Of a stretch of DNA of 64,000 nucleotides, positions 28,620 through 37,335 are shown piece by piece. The notes beneath the pieces were generated by a model. It was not told the origin of the DNA and did no database searches. It saw nothing but the letters and a program-made list of their open reading frames with translations. The first letter of the stretch is position 1. Every line of letters starts with the position of its first letter. The stretch is taken from the NCBI GenBank assembly GCA_017640505.1, contig JAEPQO010000001.1, positions 884,625 to 948,624 on the forward strand, written 5' to 3'. The position numbers were made by a program, and so were the translations under genes. The stretch is from Rhodospirillales bacterium (GTDB taxonomy: Bacteria; Pseudomonadota; Alphaproteobacteria; Rhodospirillales; Casp-alpha2).

Positions 28620-28710
28620 GATGTTTCTCCCTAAGTTTGTTTTGTTGGGAGAAGTGTAGCCGATTCGTTGGCCGGGATCATCCCCGTCTGATGACAGTTG
28701 TGTCGCGTCT

Positions 28711-28749
28711 CTTAGCGGACGATCAGATTTACGTCCCTTAGCGGACGAT
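28711..28749. repeat. 13-bp direct repeat duplicating the usp gene end
   Basis: CTTAGCGGACGAT occurs at 28711-28723 and 28737-28749. The second copy contains the stop codon and last codons of the usp gene (minus strand), so the first is a duplication of the gene's 3' end. Confidence 0.7.
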
Positions 28750-29151
28750 GAACACCGACATGTCCGTATGCGCGGCAAAGTCCACCGCGTGAGCGCTGAT
28801 GATGTGTTCAAGCAGTCCGGGCTTGTGTGACGCCATGACGACGAGGTCGGCGCCGAGATCCTTGGCCGCATCGACCAACTTGTCTTCCATGTCGATGGTC
28901 GGATCGTGCGACACGACCGTCTTCGCACGTGCCTCGATGCCGTGCGCGCCGCTCAGGTCCTTTGCCAGCGCTTCAAGCTTCTGTTCGAGTTCTTCCGGTG
29001 AATGCGCGGACGCGGCCGGCGCGGCGGTGGTCACGCCGACGACGGTAACCCCGGCGCCATAGTGTTTGCCGAGATCGCTACCGACATCAAGGGCACGGCG
29101 CAAAGTGTCGACATGTGATATGTCGACGGGAATCATGATTGATTTAAACAT
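28738..29151 (-). CDS. Universal stress protein (UspA family)
   Basis: A 137-aa UspA-fold protein. The N-terminal strand FKSIMIPVDISHVD, the middle LGADLVVMASHKPG and the C-terminal HTDMSVFIVR are family hallmarks. The ATP-binding Gly-rich loop (usually G-x2-G-x9-G) is incomplete, so nucleotide binding is uncertain. UspA proteins are induced under stress and modulate survival. It lies upstream of the glutaredoxin-DinB gene on the same strand. Confidence 0.88.
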   Translation of the reverse strand: MFKSIMIPVDISHVDTLRRALDVGSDLGKHYGAGVTVVGVTTAAPAASAHSPEELEQKLEALAKDLSGAHGIEARAKTVVSHDPTIDMEDKLVDAAKDLGADLVVMASHKPGLLEHIISAHAVDFAAHTDMSVFIVR

Positions 29152-29270
29152 CTTCTTCTTCGCCTCCGTTCATTGTCCTCCAATGTTTCTAACGGAGACA
29201 TGGTGTCAGGATGACAGGGCGGTTGCCTTGACTCATGTCAATGCATCCGGAGGGTGGGGCTCAGCGCCGG

Positions 29271-30179
29271 TCAGGCAGGGCCGGTCCGGCTCAGCCGCCA
29301 GTAGACGAGGGCACCGGCCAGTACGATCAGCGAGATCACGATACCCGCCTTGAACCAGATGTCGGCGCGGTGCCGCGCCAGCAGGCCCGGCCGCGTAAGG
29401 CCGACGAGCCGCCAGCGCGATCCGGGAATGTCCTGCGATGCCTTGATGAGCGCGACTTCGTCCGCCGTCAGGTTGATGTCGCGGCGCATCGAAATCTTGT
29501 CTCTGGCGCCCAGCGTGCTGACCTCGATCAGCGGGTCGCGGTCGGCATGAATGATGACGAGGCGGTGATCATCGTCCTGGTTGCGGCTCAGGATGGTACG
29601 TAGTTCGGTCGGAAAGAAACTGACGAAGAAAACGCCCTTCAGCGTATCGCCGTCGGTCCAGGGTGCCATGACGTCGAAGTGGTAATTGTTCGCCTGCGGA
29701 TGAATTTCGGTGCGGAAGTCGGCACCGCCGTGGCCCCTCTTCCTCACGTCGCCGACGAAGTCCCGGATGCTCATCTTGCAGATCTCGCCGACAAAGCCAT
29801 CCAGATCGTCGATCAGGTCGGTGCCCTCCTGATCCGCGATGGTAAAGGTGAAGTATCCAGGGAAATCTCGCCTGAGCGCATCGCCGATCCGCTGGCGCAG
29901 CACTTCGTTGCCCGGTTCGCCGGCATAAAAACCGAGCAGCAGGTTGTACTTTTCCGAAAAGGCGCGGACACGCGCCTGGCGGTCGTCGAGGTAGCTCTCG
30001 ATACTGTCAGCCGCGGCGCGGACGCCGTCGTTCAGCCTCGCCGCATGCCGGGCCTCGTTGTCGCGGATCGCCGCAAACGCGATATAGACGGTGATTCCCG
30101 CGGCAATCAGCAACACCGCCGCCAGGATGGCTAGCGGCGCGCGCCGGGTGCTTTGTGGCTCGGTTTCGGTCTCGGCCAA
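29271..30179 (-). CDS. Cache-like periplasmic sensor without output domain
   Basis: A 302-aa protein with an N-terminal TM helix (about 15-36), a periplasmic domain of about 230 residues and a second TM helix near the C-terminus (about 272-292). The periplasmic part (helix DGVRAAADSIESYLDDRQARV, then FPGYFTFTIADQEG and FFVSFFPTEL) resembles a dCache sensor module. Only about ten residues follow the last helix, so no kinase or cyclase is attached. It may signal through a partner. The start is TTG at 30179 with GGAG nine bases before it. Confidence 0.65.
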   Translation of the reverse strand: MAETETEPQSTRRAPLAILAAVLLIAAGITVYIAFAAIRDNEARHAARLNDGVRAAADSIESYLDDRQARVRAFSEKYNLLLGFYAGEPGNEVLRQRIGDALRRDFPGYFTFTIADQEGTDLIDDLDGFVGEICKMSIRDFVGDVRKRGHGGADFRTEIHPQANNYHFDVMAPWTDGDTLKGVFFVSFFPTELRTILSRNQDDDHRLVIIHADRDPLIEVSTLGARDKISMRRDINLTADEVALIKASQDIPGSRWRLVGLTRPGLLARHRADIWFKAGIVISLIVLAGALVYWRLSRTGPA

Positions 30180-30286
30180 GAGGCATCACTCCGTCTGCGT
30201 GTGTGGCCTCTCGTATAGCATGTGGCCCGTGCCAGGCAATTGCGGTTGATCACAATCCGCATGCCCGCCGACGGTGTGCTGCCGCG

Positions 30287-30493
30287 TCAGGGCTGCCGCC
30301 GCCCCCAGTGGATGCGGTTCCAGACGCTTTCGTGGACGATGAAGAACGCAAAGCCACTGGCCGACGCGCTGCACGCCAGCGCGAGCGCGCTCCAGATCGT
30401 GTCCGTGTGCGGATAGCTCAGCGCCGTCATCGTCACGATGCCGAGCATCTGCCACGTCAGCGCCTTCAGCAGGGTTCTGGACCGGGTATCCAC
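30287..30493 (-). CDS. DUF2061 family small membrane protein
   Basis: A 68-aa protein with two TM segments (about 10-27 and 33-52) matching DUF2061: RTLLKALTWQMLGIVTMTAL and a C-terminal HESVWNRIHWG. The family's function is unknown; some members are found next to sulfate assimilation genes, but nothing of that kind is adjacent here. It starts with GTG at 30493 with an AGGA site just upstream. Confidence 0.75.
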   Translation of the reverse strand: MDTRSRTLLKALTWQMLGIVTMTALSYPHTDTIWSALALACSASASGFAFFIVHESVWNRIHWGRRQP

Positions 30494-30619
30494 GTTGTCC
30501 TCGCGTTGCGGAAATTCGGGTGATGAATATCAGGTGCATCGCCCGGCGGGAATTTGGTGAATGCACCATAAAACCTATCAAATGTAGATTTTTATCATCA
30601 ATGTGTATAAAAATGCGCA

Positions 30620-31456
30620 ATGGACAAACGTGAACGCGCCCGGATTTTCCGCACCCGCCTGGCGGAGCGGATGAATACCACCGGCATGAGCCGCAGCGCA
30701 CTGGCGCGGGCCTGCGGCGTCGACCGCTCGACCATCGCGCAGTTGCTGAGCGAGGACGAGACGCGGCTGCCGAACAGTCACCTTGCCGCCGAATGCGCCC
30801 GTGCGCTTGGTGCCAGCGCGGACTGGCTGCTCGGTCTGGCGGAGCGGAGCGAAACGGCGGCGGACCTTCTGGCGGCGACGTTCAGTTTTACCGAGGCGGA
30901 ACGCACGTCCGCCGATATCCAGATCGCCGAATGGCACCGCGAGGCGGCGGGTTACAAGATCCGCCACGTGCCGGCGACGCTGCCCGATCACCTGAAAACG
31001 GAAGAGGTGCTCGATTTCGAATACGCCGCCTTTCAGGCCAAGACCCCGGCGCAGGCGGGCCATGCGTCGCGCGATCTGAATGACTGGCTGTCCCGGCCCG
31101 GCTCCGACTATGAAATCTGCGTGCCCAAGGAACAGGTCGAATCGCTGGCCCGCGGCGAGGGGTACTGGCGCGGTCTGCCCGAAGACGTGCGGCGCCGGCA
31201 GATCGAACACATGGCGGAGCGTTGCCGTGCGCTCTATCCGTCGTTGCGCATGTATCTGTTCGATTCCAAGACCGTGTTTTCCGCGCCGGTAACGATTTTC
31301 GGCCCCCTGCTGGCGGTGATCTACATCGGTCGTTACTACATGGTGCTGCGCGAGACGCATCAGATCCGGGCGCTGACGGGCCACTTCGACAAGCTGGTCT
31401 ATGACGCCGAGAACGACGCCCGTTCGACCGCCGCCATCATCGCCGGGATGATCTAG
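30620..31456 (+). CDS. XRE-family helix-turn-helix regulator with C-terminal sensor region
   Basis: A 278-aa regulator. Residues 10-72 are a Cro/C1-type HTH (SRSALARACGVDRSTIAQLL) followed by LGASADWLLGL, the usual end of such domains. The remaining 200 residues have no family I can name; they include a charged helix and TIFGPLLAVIYIGRYYMVL, which looks like a buried core rather than a membrane segment. The gene region just upstream is AT-rich. Its end overlaps the convergent MFS gene by 20 bases. Confidence 0.78.
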   Translation: MDKRERARIFRTRLAERMNTTGMSRSALARACGVDRSTIAQLLSEDETRLPNSHLAAECARALGASADWLLGLAERSETAADLLAATFSFTEAERTSADIQIAEWHREAAGYKIRHVPATLPDHLKTEEVLDFEYAAFQAKTPAQAGHASRDLNDWLSRPGSDYEICVPKEQVESLARGEGYWRGLPEDVRRRQIEHMAERCRALYPSLRMYLFDSKTVFSAPVTIFGPLLAVIYIGRYYMVLRETHQIRALTGHFDKLVYDAENDARSTAAIIAGMI

Positions 31457-32672
31457 GATACGGACGCTCGTCTCGTGCTTCCGACCGAAGCGCGGCCAGC
31501 ACCAGAAGCGACGCCGCAACGCAATAGACCGCGCAGCCGACGGCAATGGTTTCGAACCCGGTCCCGGCGTCGATCAAAAGCCCCATCGCGGCCGGCGCGA
31601 GCCCGGTCGAGAACACCATCGCCGCTTGCCCGAAGGCGCGAATCGCGCCCAGGTGCGACAGGCCGTAAAGCTCCGGCCACAGGGCGCCGAGCATCACCAC
31701 CGTGACCCCGGCAGAGGTGCCGAGAAGGCCGAGGTACAGCGGCGCCGCCCAAGGTGCATCGAACAGCGCAACACTAAGTGCACTTAACGTCAGCGGTGTC
31801 AGAAACAGGGTCATGATGCGCCGGGCACCGAACCGGTCGACGACCGGGCCGGCGAGAATGGCGGCCACCACCGACATCGCCGCATAGGCAGAAAACGATC
31901 CCGATACCAGCGTCATCGACCAGCCCTTCACCTCGGCCATGTGGACCTGGTGGAATATCAGGCCGGTGCCGATGAACGACGGCGCCAGAAGTGCCGGCAG
32001 GCGCAGCCAGAGCCCGGCCGTCCGCAGCGCCTGGCCGAGGGTCAGGTCGGCATCGCGGATTTCCGCGCGCCCGGCGACGAACGCGTCATGCCGTGCCCGG
32101 TGCCCCTTCAGTAGGACAAGCATGACCGGCAAGGCGGCCATGACGAGCAGTGCGGAGGCCCACCAGATGTCGCGCCATCCGAATGCTGCCAGTGCCATGA
32201 CGGCAACGATCGGGAAAAGGGCTTCACCCGCCGGATGGCCGAGTGACGCGATGGAAACGGCGCGGCCCCGGTGGGTGTCGAAATAACGGCCCATCGCCGT
32301 CATCGCGGTATGTGTCGCCAGACCCTGGCCGAAAAGCCGCAGCATGAAGATCGCCGGAATGAGCATGATCTCGCTCGTCGCCGTGCCGAACAGAACGCTC
32401 GCGGCGGCGATGCCGCCGAGCACCAGTGCTGCGAAAGGTGCAAGCGGCATCCGGTCGATGATCCGCCCGGCCCAGATCAGAATTGCGGCACTCAATACCG
32501 TGGCGGCGGAATAGACCGTGCCGAAACCGCCGTGGCTGAGCCCGAACGTTTCACGCACGTCGCCGCTGAAAAGCGAAATAAAGAACGTCTGTCCGAAATT
32601 CGAGCTGAGGCACATGAAGAACCCGAAGCCCAGCAAGCGGCCGTGTTCGCGCAACATGGCGAGGGGAATCAA
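31437..32672 (-). CDS. MFS transporter
   Basis: Twelve-TM major facilitator of about 411 aa. The A-motif-like loop GRIIDRMPLAPF after TM2 and GPVVDRFGARRIM after TM8 mark the two MFS halves. The start is uncertain. I favour TTG at 32672, with GGAGA about seven bases upstream; ATG 32657 lacks a ribosome site, and the frame remains open to 32738. The substrate is unknown. Confidence 0.78.
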   Translation of the reverse strand: MIPLAMLREHGRLLGFGFFMCLSSNFGQTFFISLFSGDVRETFGLSHGGFGTVYSAATVLSAAILIWAGRIIDRMPLAPFAALVLGGIAAASVLFGTATSEIMLIPAIFMLRLFGQGLATHTAMTAMGRYFDTHRGRAVSIASLGHPAGEALFPIVAVMALAAFGWRDIWWASALLVMAALPVMLVLLKGHRARHDAFVAGRAEIRDADLTLGQALRTAGLWLRLPALLAPSFIGTGLIFHQVHMAEVKGWSMTLVSGSFSAYAAMSVVAAILAGPVVDRFGARRIMTLFLTPLTLSALSVALFDAPWAAPLYLGLLGTSAGVTVVMLGALWPELYGLSHLGAIRAFGQAAMVFSTGLAPAAMGLLIDAGTGFETIAVGCAVYCVAASLLVLAALRSEARDERPYPRSSRR

Positions 32673-32828
32673 GGGGCGTCTCCGAGGCTTGGATCGTTGG
32701 TGCCAGCCGAAGCTAATGCGGCGCTGTCGGCGGGGCAAGGTTAGCGGATGAGTTCCCGGGAAAACGAAAGAACGCTGTTTCCCGGAACCGAACGATGAGA
32801 GGTATGCGGCGTCAAACTATCTTCGTCG

Positions 32829-32912
32829 CGCTGAACTCGATTCAGCGCCCATGAGCGGACACGTCCCGTCGCTGAAAGTCATGGATCCTGAATCAAGTTC
32901 AGGATGACGTCG
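32829..32912. repeat. Double-hairpin dispersed repeat, copy A
   Basis: Two inverted repeats, CGCTGAA(ctcga)TTCAGCG and ATCCTGAA(tcaag)TTCAGGAT, are separated by about 37 bases and followed by GACG. The same composite occurs at 37190-37276 and, inverted, at 51067-51152. It lies in the roughly 265-base gap between two minus-strand genes. Confidence 0.75.
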
Positions 32913-32937
32913 AAAAGTACCGAGGTTCCATAAACTG

Positions 32938-33390
32938 CTACCGCCAGACGTCTTCCATCACCTTGTTGGCATAGGTCATCAACTCGCTGTGATACTGGGC
33001 GCGCTGGGAATCCATGGGGTCTTCCTCGGCCCAGGCGAGGCGCTTGGCCCACTCGGTCATGGTCGCGATCCACGGCTCCGGGAATTGCAGCGCCTTGCAG
33101 ATGGCACGGATTTCCGCGACCTCGGCTTCATGCACGTAGGCATCGGCATAGAGAAACCGCATCAGTTCCAGGCCGGCGATGACGCGAGAGCGGTGCGTGT
33201 CGTACATGGCGACGTCGATATCGGCGAGGACGGCGCGCTGATCGAAGGCAAGGGGAATGTCCATTTCGGCGCAGACCTCTTCCAGGGCTTCATGCTCGTC
33301 TGCGGAATCCTCGCCGTCGGCCTGCGTGATGCGGCTCGCCAGCACCAGGAACGCCTTTTTCTGTTCTTCGGTCAATTCGCCCAGAAACAT
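32938..33390 (-). CDS. TerB-like protein
   Basis: A protein of about 150 aa, all helical and acidic, similar in pattern to TerB-like (tellurite resistance/DUF533-type) proteins: LTEEQKKAFLVLASRITQAD, a DxxxxxxE pair, and a second helix set FLYADAYVHEAEVAEIRAIC. TerB domains may bind metal ions. I chose ATG 33390; a TTG at 33420 would add a Gly-rich leader. The function here is unknown, and no other ter genes are nearby. Confidence 0.55.
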   Translation of the reverse strand: MFLGELTEEQKKAFLVLASRITQADGEDSADEHEALEEVCAEMDIPLAFDQRAVLADIDVAMYDTHRSRVIAGLELMRFLYADAYVHEAEVAEIRAICKALQFPEPWIATMTEWAKRLAWAEEDPMDSQRAQYHSELMTYANKVMEDVWR

Positions 33391-33518
33391 CCCGCCCCCG
33401 TCCGTGCCGCCGGTACCCAATTAAAAAAGTGCCGCTTTACATAGCGTTACAAAAAATAACTTCACATTCCGGTCAATAATTCGGAACCTTTCGATAATAA
33501 CAAAGGGGTCTGGGAAAG

Positions 33519-36500
33519 TTGAAGAAAATCCTCAGTTGGATAACGGTCGTCGTTTTCGCGGCCCTGCAGTTGGCTTTGCTCGCGCCCGACCTGCTGAGCA
33601 GTTCCAGCGGCGCGTTCAGGGTCGCCATCGTCGGCCCCATGAGCGGCGCCGACGAAGCGCAGGGCACGGCCATGCTGGCCGGCGCGCGCAAACTGATCAA
33701 CACCTATAACCGTGAGCGCGACACGCTGACGCCCCGGGTCGAGCTTGCCGTCTTCGACGACAAGAACGATCCCGAGCTGGCGAGGGAACTCGCCGCCGAG
33801 ATCGCCGACGACCCCGACATTCTGGCCGTGCTCGGCCACCAGTCCGACGAGGCCTCCGCCGTCGCGGCGCCGATCTACGCCGAAAAAGGCCTGCCCGCCA
33901 TCACCGGGTCCAGCGGCCTGCAGAAAGTTACCTTCCAGAACGACTGGTACTTCCGCGTCGGCCTGACGACGGCGAACCAGGGGACGTTCCTCGCCAATTA
34001 CATTGGCCGTGTGCTGAAGGAAGAGGAAGTCTACGTCATCCGCTCGACCGATCCCTACGGCGATTCCATGGGCGAAGCGGTCGTCGACGAGCTGAACTTC
34101 CAGCGCCGCCTCAGCGCCTACAGCGTCAAGGTGCTGAAACAGTTCCGCATCGACCCCGCGTCGGAAAATCTCGCCGCCGACATTCAGGCCATTGCCGAAG
34201 AGATCATGCCGACCTATGCACGCCAGCCGGTGGTCGTTGCCGTGCCCGAGGATATCGCCGCCGACGTGGTGTTCACCCTGCAAAGCAACCAGCGCCGCCG
34301 TCTCGGCAAGACCATTCCCTACCAGATCATCGGTCCCGATTCACTCGGCAAGGCGTCCGTGCTCGCCGCGCTCGCCGAACGCCGCACCACGCGTTTCGGG
34401 TTGCAGGACTTTGCCGAGGGCATGCGCGCCGTGGCGCCGTTCCTGGAAGACGTCGCCAACCAGCGGGCGCGTGATTTCCGCTATGCCTACCGGGCCGAAT
34501 ACAAGGCCGAGCCGAGCGTGATCGCCGCCGGGTTCCACGATGCCGCCGCAGTGCTCGTGCGCGCGCTCGGCCAGCTGGTGGAGAACGGCACGGCAACCGC
34601 CGACACCAAGGCCGCCCGGGAAGCGGTTCGGCAGTTCCTCGCCGACATCAACACGCCCGCCAATGCCGTCATCGGCGTGACCGGACCGCTTTATTTCAAC
34701 CGCGACGGCAACGCCATCAAGACCGTGCCGATCGGCGTCTACCGCGATCGCCGGCTGGTGTCGACGCCGGTGCAGCTCAGCCCAACCGGCACCATCGACC
34801 GCGAAGACGGCGCGCCCGTCTACCAGATCTTCGGCGGTTATTTCACGCCGACCCGCGTCGTGCCGACCGGTGTGCAGATCAACAAGATCCGCAACGTCGA
34901 TCTCAAGGCGCGAACGGCCGAGATCGATTTCAATTTCTGGTTCCGTCACCAGGGCGACCTGAACCTGAACCAGATCGTGTTTCCGAACGCGGTCAGCCCG
35001 ATCGAACTCGGCGATCCCATCGACAAGAGCGAGAAGGGCGGCCAGCATTACCGTCTCTACCGGGTCGAAGGCACTTTCTCGACCGATTTCCTCGGCCCCG
35101 TCGCAAAGGGTAGCGGCCGCATCATCGGATTCCAGATGCGCCACGCGGTGCTGAACAGAGAACGCCTGATCCTGATTCCCGATCTCGTCGGCATGGACGG
35201 GGGCGGCGAGAGCCTGCAGAACCGTGTTGCGCGCGTGCTTGATCTGGGCGACGACGATACGCACCAGCTCCGCAAGGTTGACATTTTCCTCGACGCGCAG
35301 CCGGTCGAGGTCATGGGCAATCCGGAGTATATCGGCGTCAATATCGAGGGCTTCTCGCGCATCAACCTGGCGGTGCGTCTCGGCGCCGACGAAATCAGCC
35401 TGACCCAGTTGATCGACCCTGACTTTGCGCTCAGGGCCTTCCTGCTGTTCGGCTTCCTGATCGGTGTCGTCGGTGTTGCCGGCAATCATTTCCGGGCCAC
35501 CAGCAAGCAGAAATGGTTCTGGTTCCCGACGGCGGTGCTTTCGGTCCTGTTCCTGTTCGTCGCCGAACCGCCGCTGCTGGGCGTCGTGACCGGCGGGCGC
35601 AACCAGAACCCGGTGCTTGCCGACATCACGCCCTACGTGGTGCGCATCATGTGGTGGATGGTGCCGGCGTGGCTGCTGGCGCGGTTCATGGAACTGTTCG
35701 TCTGGCAGCCATTGGAGCAACAGACCAAGCGCGAAATCCCGCGCGTGGTGCGTGCCTTCGTCGCCGGGACGTTCTATACGCTGGCGATCCTCGGCATCAC
35801 CGCGTTCGTGTTCGACCAGCGCATCACCAGCCTGCTGGCGACGTCCGGTGTGCTCGCCATGATCATCGGTCTCGCCATCCAGATGAACATCTCGAACGTG
35901 TTCTCGGGCATCGCCATCAACGTCGAACGGCCGTTTCGCATCGGCGACTGGGTCAAGATCGAGGGCCACGAACCCGGCCAGATCGTCAACATTACGTGGC
36001 GGACGACCCGGCTCGAGACCATCGACAAGAACATCATCTGCATTCCCAACGCCATGGCGTCCGATCAGACGCTGGAGAACCTCAGCTATCCGGACGAGCG
36101 CTACCGGGCCGAGCTGATGGTGCATGTCGACCCGGGGGCCAAGCCGGAGTGGGTCGAAAAAATCCTGATGGACGCGGTGATGAGCGTGCCGGAAGTGCTG
36201 CCGGAACCGGCCGCCATCGTCCAGTTCGACGGCGTCATGGAATGGTCGGCGGATTTCGCGGTGCGCTTCTTCTGCCCGAATTACGCGGAAAGCATCCCGA
36301 TTTCGGCGCAGGTCTGGCGGCAGATCGTGCGCAATCTGAAATACGCCGGGTTCGAGTCCGTGATCCACGAGGAATTCACCCTGTTCCATCTGACCGAAAC
36401 GGCGAAGCGTGGCGGCGACGTGGCGCCGATGCTGATCACCGACGTCGAGGTGTTCGAGCCGTTCGGAGACGCCGAGATCAAGCAGCTCTGCAAGCACATG

Positions 36501-36977
36501 ATCCGTCATCGCCTCGAGCCGCAGCGCACCGTGATCGAACAGGGCTCGGCCGGCGACAGCCTGTTCATCGTCGTCGAAGGTGCGCTGAAGGCGGAGATCA
36601 CCATGGACGACGGCAAGGTGATCGAGGTCGGGCGCCTCGGCCCTGGCGATTTCTTCGGCGAGATGGCGCTGCTGACCGGCGAGCCGCGCGGCGCCACGAT
36701 CACGACGATCACGCCGTCGCAGGTTTACGAGGTGCGCAAGGAGCACATCCAGCCGGTGATCGAACAGTACCCCGACATCCAGGAAGACCTGTCGCAGATT
36801 CTGACCCGGCGCGAGCTGGAAAACCTGCGCCGCCGCAACGAGCACTTCGCGTCCATCGACGAGGAACGCAATCTGGCGTCCAAGCTCCTGTCCAAGATCA
36901 CCGATTTCTTCGGCATCGCCGACCGCAAGGCCAATGCCGCACCGAAGAAAAAGGAACCCGCCGACGCTGACGATTAG
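33519..36977 (+). CDS. Ligand-binding/MscS channel/cyclic-nucleotide-binding fusion protein
   Basis: A 1152-aa fusion with five parts. (1) Signal or anchor segment at 5-24. (2) Type I periplasmic binding domain, about 33-415, with FRVAIVGPMSGADEAQG and GHQSDEASAVAAPIY as in branched-chain amino acid receptors. (3) Beta-rich segment, about 448-625, with VQINKIRNVD and IDFNFWFRHQGD; it vaguely recalls pentameric channel ligand domains. (4) Membrane part with helices near 637-655, 667-690, 705-727 and 745-766, then the MscS pore helix SGVLAMIIGLAIQMNISNVF (about 776-795) and the MscS beta domain. (5) Cyclic-nucleotide domain, about 975-1095, with the phosphate cassette GEMALLTGEPRGAT. The start is TTG. 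It is probably an inner-membrane channel gated or tuned by external ligand and internal cAMP/cGMP. MscS-cNMP pairs are known; the added binding domain is unusual. Confidence 0.85.
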   Translation: MKKILSWITVVVFAALQLALLAPDLLSSSSGAFRVAIVGPMSGADEAQGTAMLAGARKLINTYNRERDTLTPRVELAVFDDKNDPELARELAAEIADDPDILAVLGHQSDEASAVAAPIYAEKGLPAITGSSGLQKVTFQNDWYFRVGLTTANQGTFLANYIGRVLKEEEVYVIRSTDPYGDSMGEAVVDELNFQRRLSAYSVKVLKQFRIDPASENLAADIQAIAEEIMPTYARQPVVVAVPEDIAADVVFTLQSNQRRRLGKTIPYQIIGPDSLGKASVLAALAERRTTRFGLQDFAEGMRAVAPFLEDVANQRARDFRYAYRAEYKAEPSVIAAGFHDAAAVLVRALGQLVENGTATADTKAAREAVRQFLADINTPANAVIGVTGPLYFNRDGNAIKTVPIGVYRDRRLVSTPVQLSPTGTIDREDGAPVYQIFGGYFTPTRVVPTGVQINKIRNVDLKARTAEIDFNFWFRHQGDLNLNQIVFPNAVSPIELGDPIDKSEKGGQHYRLYRVEGTFSTDFLGPVAKGSGRIIGFQMRHAVLNRERLILIPDLVGMDGGGESLQNRVARVLDLGDDDTHQLRKVDIFLDAQPVEVMGNPEYIGVNIEGFSRINLAVRLGADEISLTQLIDPDFALRAFLLFGFLIGVVGVAGNHFRATSKQKWFWFPTAVLSVLFLFVAEPPLLGVVTGGRNQNPVLADITPYVVRIMWWMVPAWLLARFMELFVWQPLEQQTKREIPRVVRAFVAGTFYTLAILGITAFVFDQRITSLLATSGVLAMIIGLAIQMNISNVFSGIAINVERPFRIGDWVKIEGHEPGQIVNITWRTTRLETIDKNIICIPNAMASDQTLENLSYPDERYRAELMVHVDPGAKPEWVEKILMDAVMSVPEVLPEPAAIVQFDGVMEWSADFAVRFFCPNYAESIPISAQVWRQIVRNLKYAGFESVIHEEFTLFHLTETAKRGGDVAPMLITDVEVFEPFGDAEIKQLCKHMIRHRLEPQRTVIEQGSAGDSLFIVVEGALKAEITMDDGKVIEVGRLGPGDFFGEMALLTGEPRGATITTITPSQVYEVRKEHIQPVIEQYPDIQEDLSQILTRRELENLRRRNEHFASIDEERNLASKLLSKITDFFGIADRKANAAPKKKEPADADD

Positions 36978-37011
36978 AGGTGTTCGGTGTTTCCCGGGCG
37001 GGCCAAACATC

Positions 37012-37172
37012 GTCATTCCCGCGAAAGCGGGAACCCAGTTTTTCACCCGTTGATTTGAACCACAGAGGCACCGAGGCACAGAGGGACCGTGCCGCTTGCC
37101 TCATACGTCTCTGTGACCTCTGTGTCTCTGCGGTTCAAATATTTTCTGGGTCCCCGCATTCGCGGGGATGAC
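37012..37172. repeat. Nested palindromic element
   Basis: The outer arms are GTCATTCCCGCG..AACCCAG (37012-37038) and CTGGGTCCCCGC..GGATGAC (about 37145-37172); each arm is itself a small hairpin. Inside sits a second dyad, ATTTGAACC (37053-37061) to GGTTCAAAT (37132-37140), with CACAGAGG/CCTCTGTG pairs. It appears to be one repeat inserted into another. Together with the next repeat it fills the 358-base gap before 37336. Confidence 0.75.
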
Positions 37173-37189
37173 AAGGTAGTGAAAAGTCC

Positions 37190-37276
37190 GTCGCCCTGAA
37201 CTCGTTTCAGGGCCCATAATCTTTTGCAGCGACTAAAGCGAGCCGCATGGATCCTGAACCGAGTTCAGGATGACGC
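37190..37276. repeat. Double-hairpin dispersed repeat, copy B
   Basis: CCCTGAA(ctcgt)TTCAGGG and ATCCTGAAC(cga)GTTCAGGAT are separated by about 40 bases and end in GACG, the same layout as copy A at 32829. Located directly after the nested element. Confidence 0.75.
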
Positions 37277-37335
37277 CGGTGTTTGATTGATCCAAATCAT
37301 CGTCTTTCGTCCGACGGCGGCATAACATCCGGCTC

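Noticed and set aside
34341-37079. A 912-codon open frame on the minus strand opposite the channel gene
   Set aside because: It is rich in His, Arg, Asp and Gln with no domain pattern, and it mirrors the codon bias of the real gene on the other strand. The plus-strand frame has clear domains throughout.
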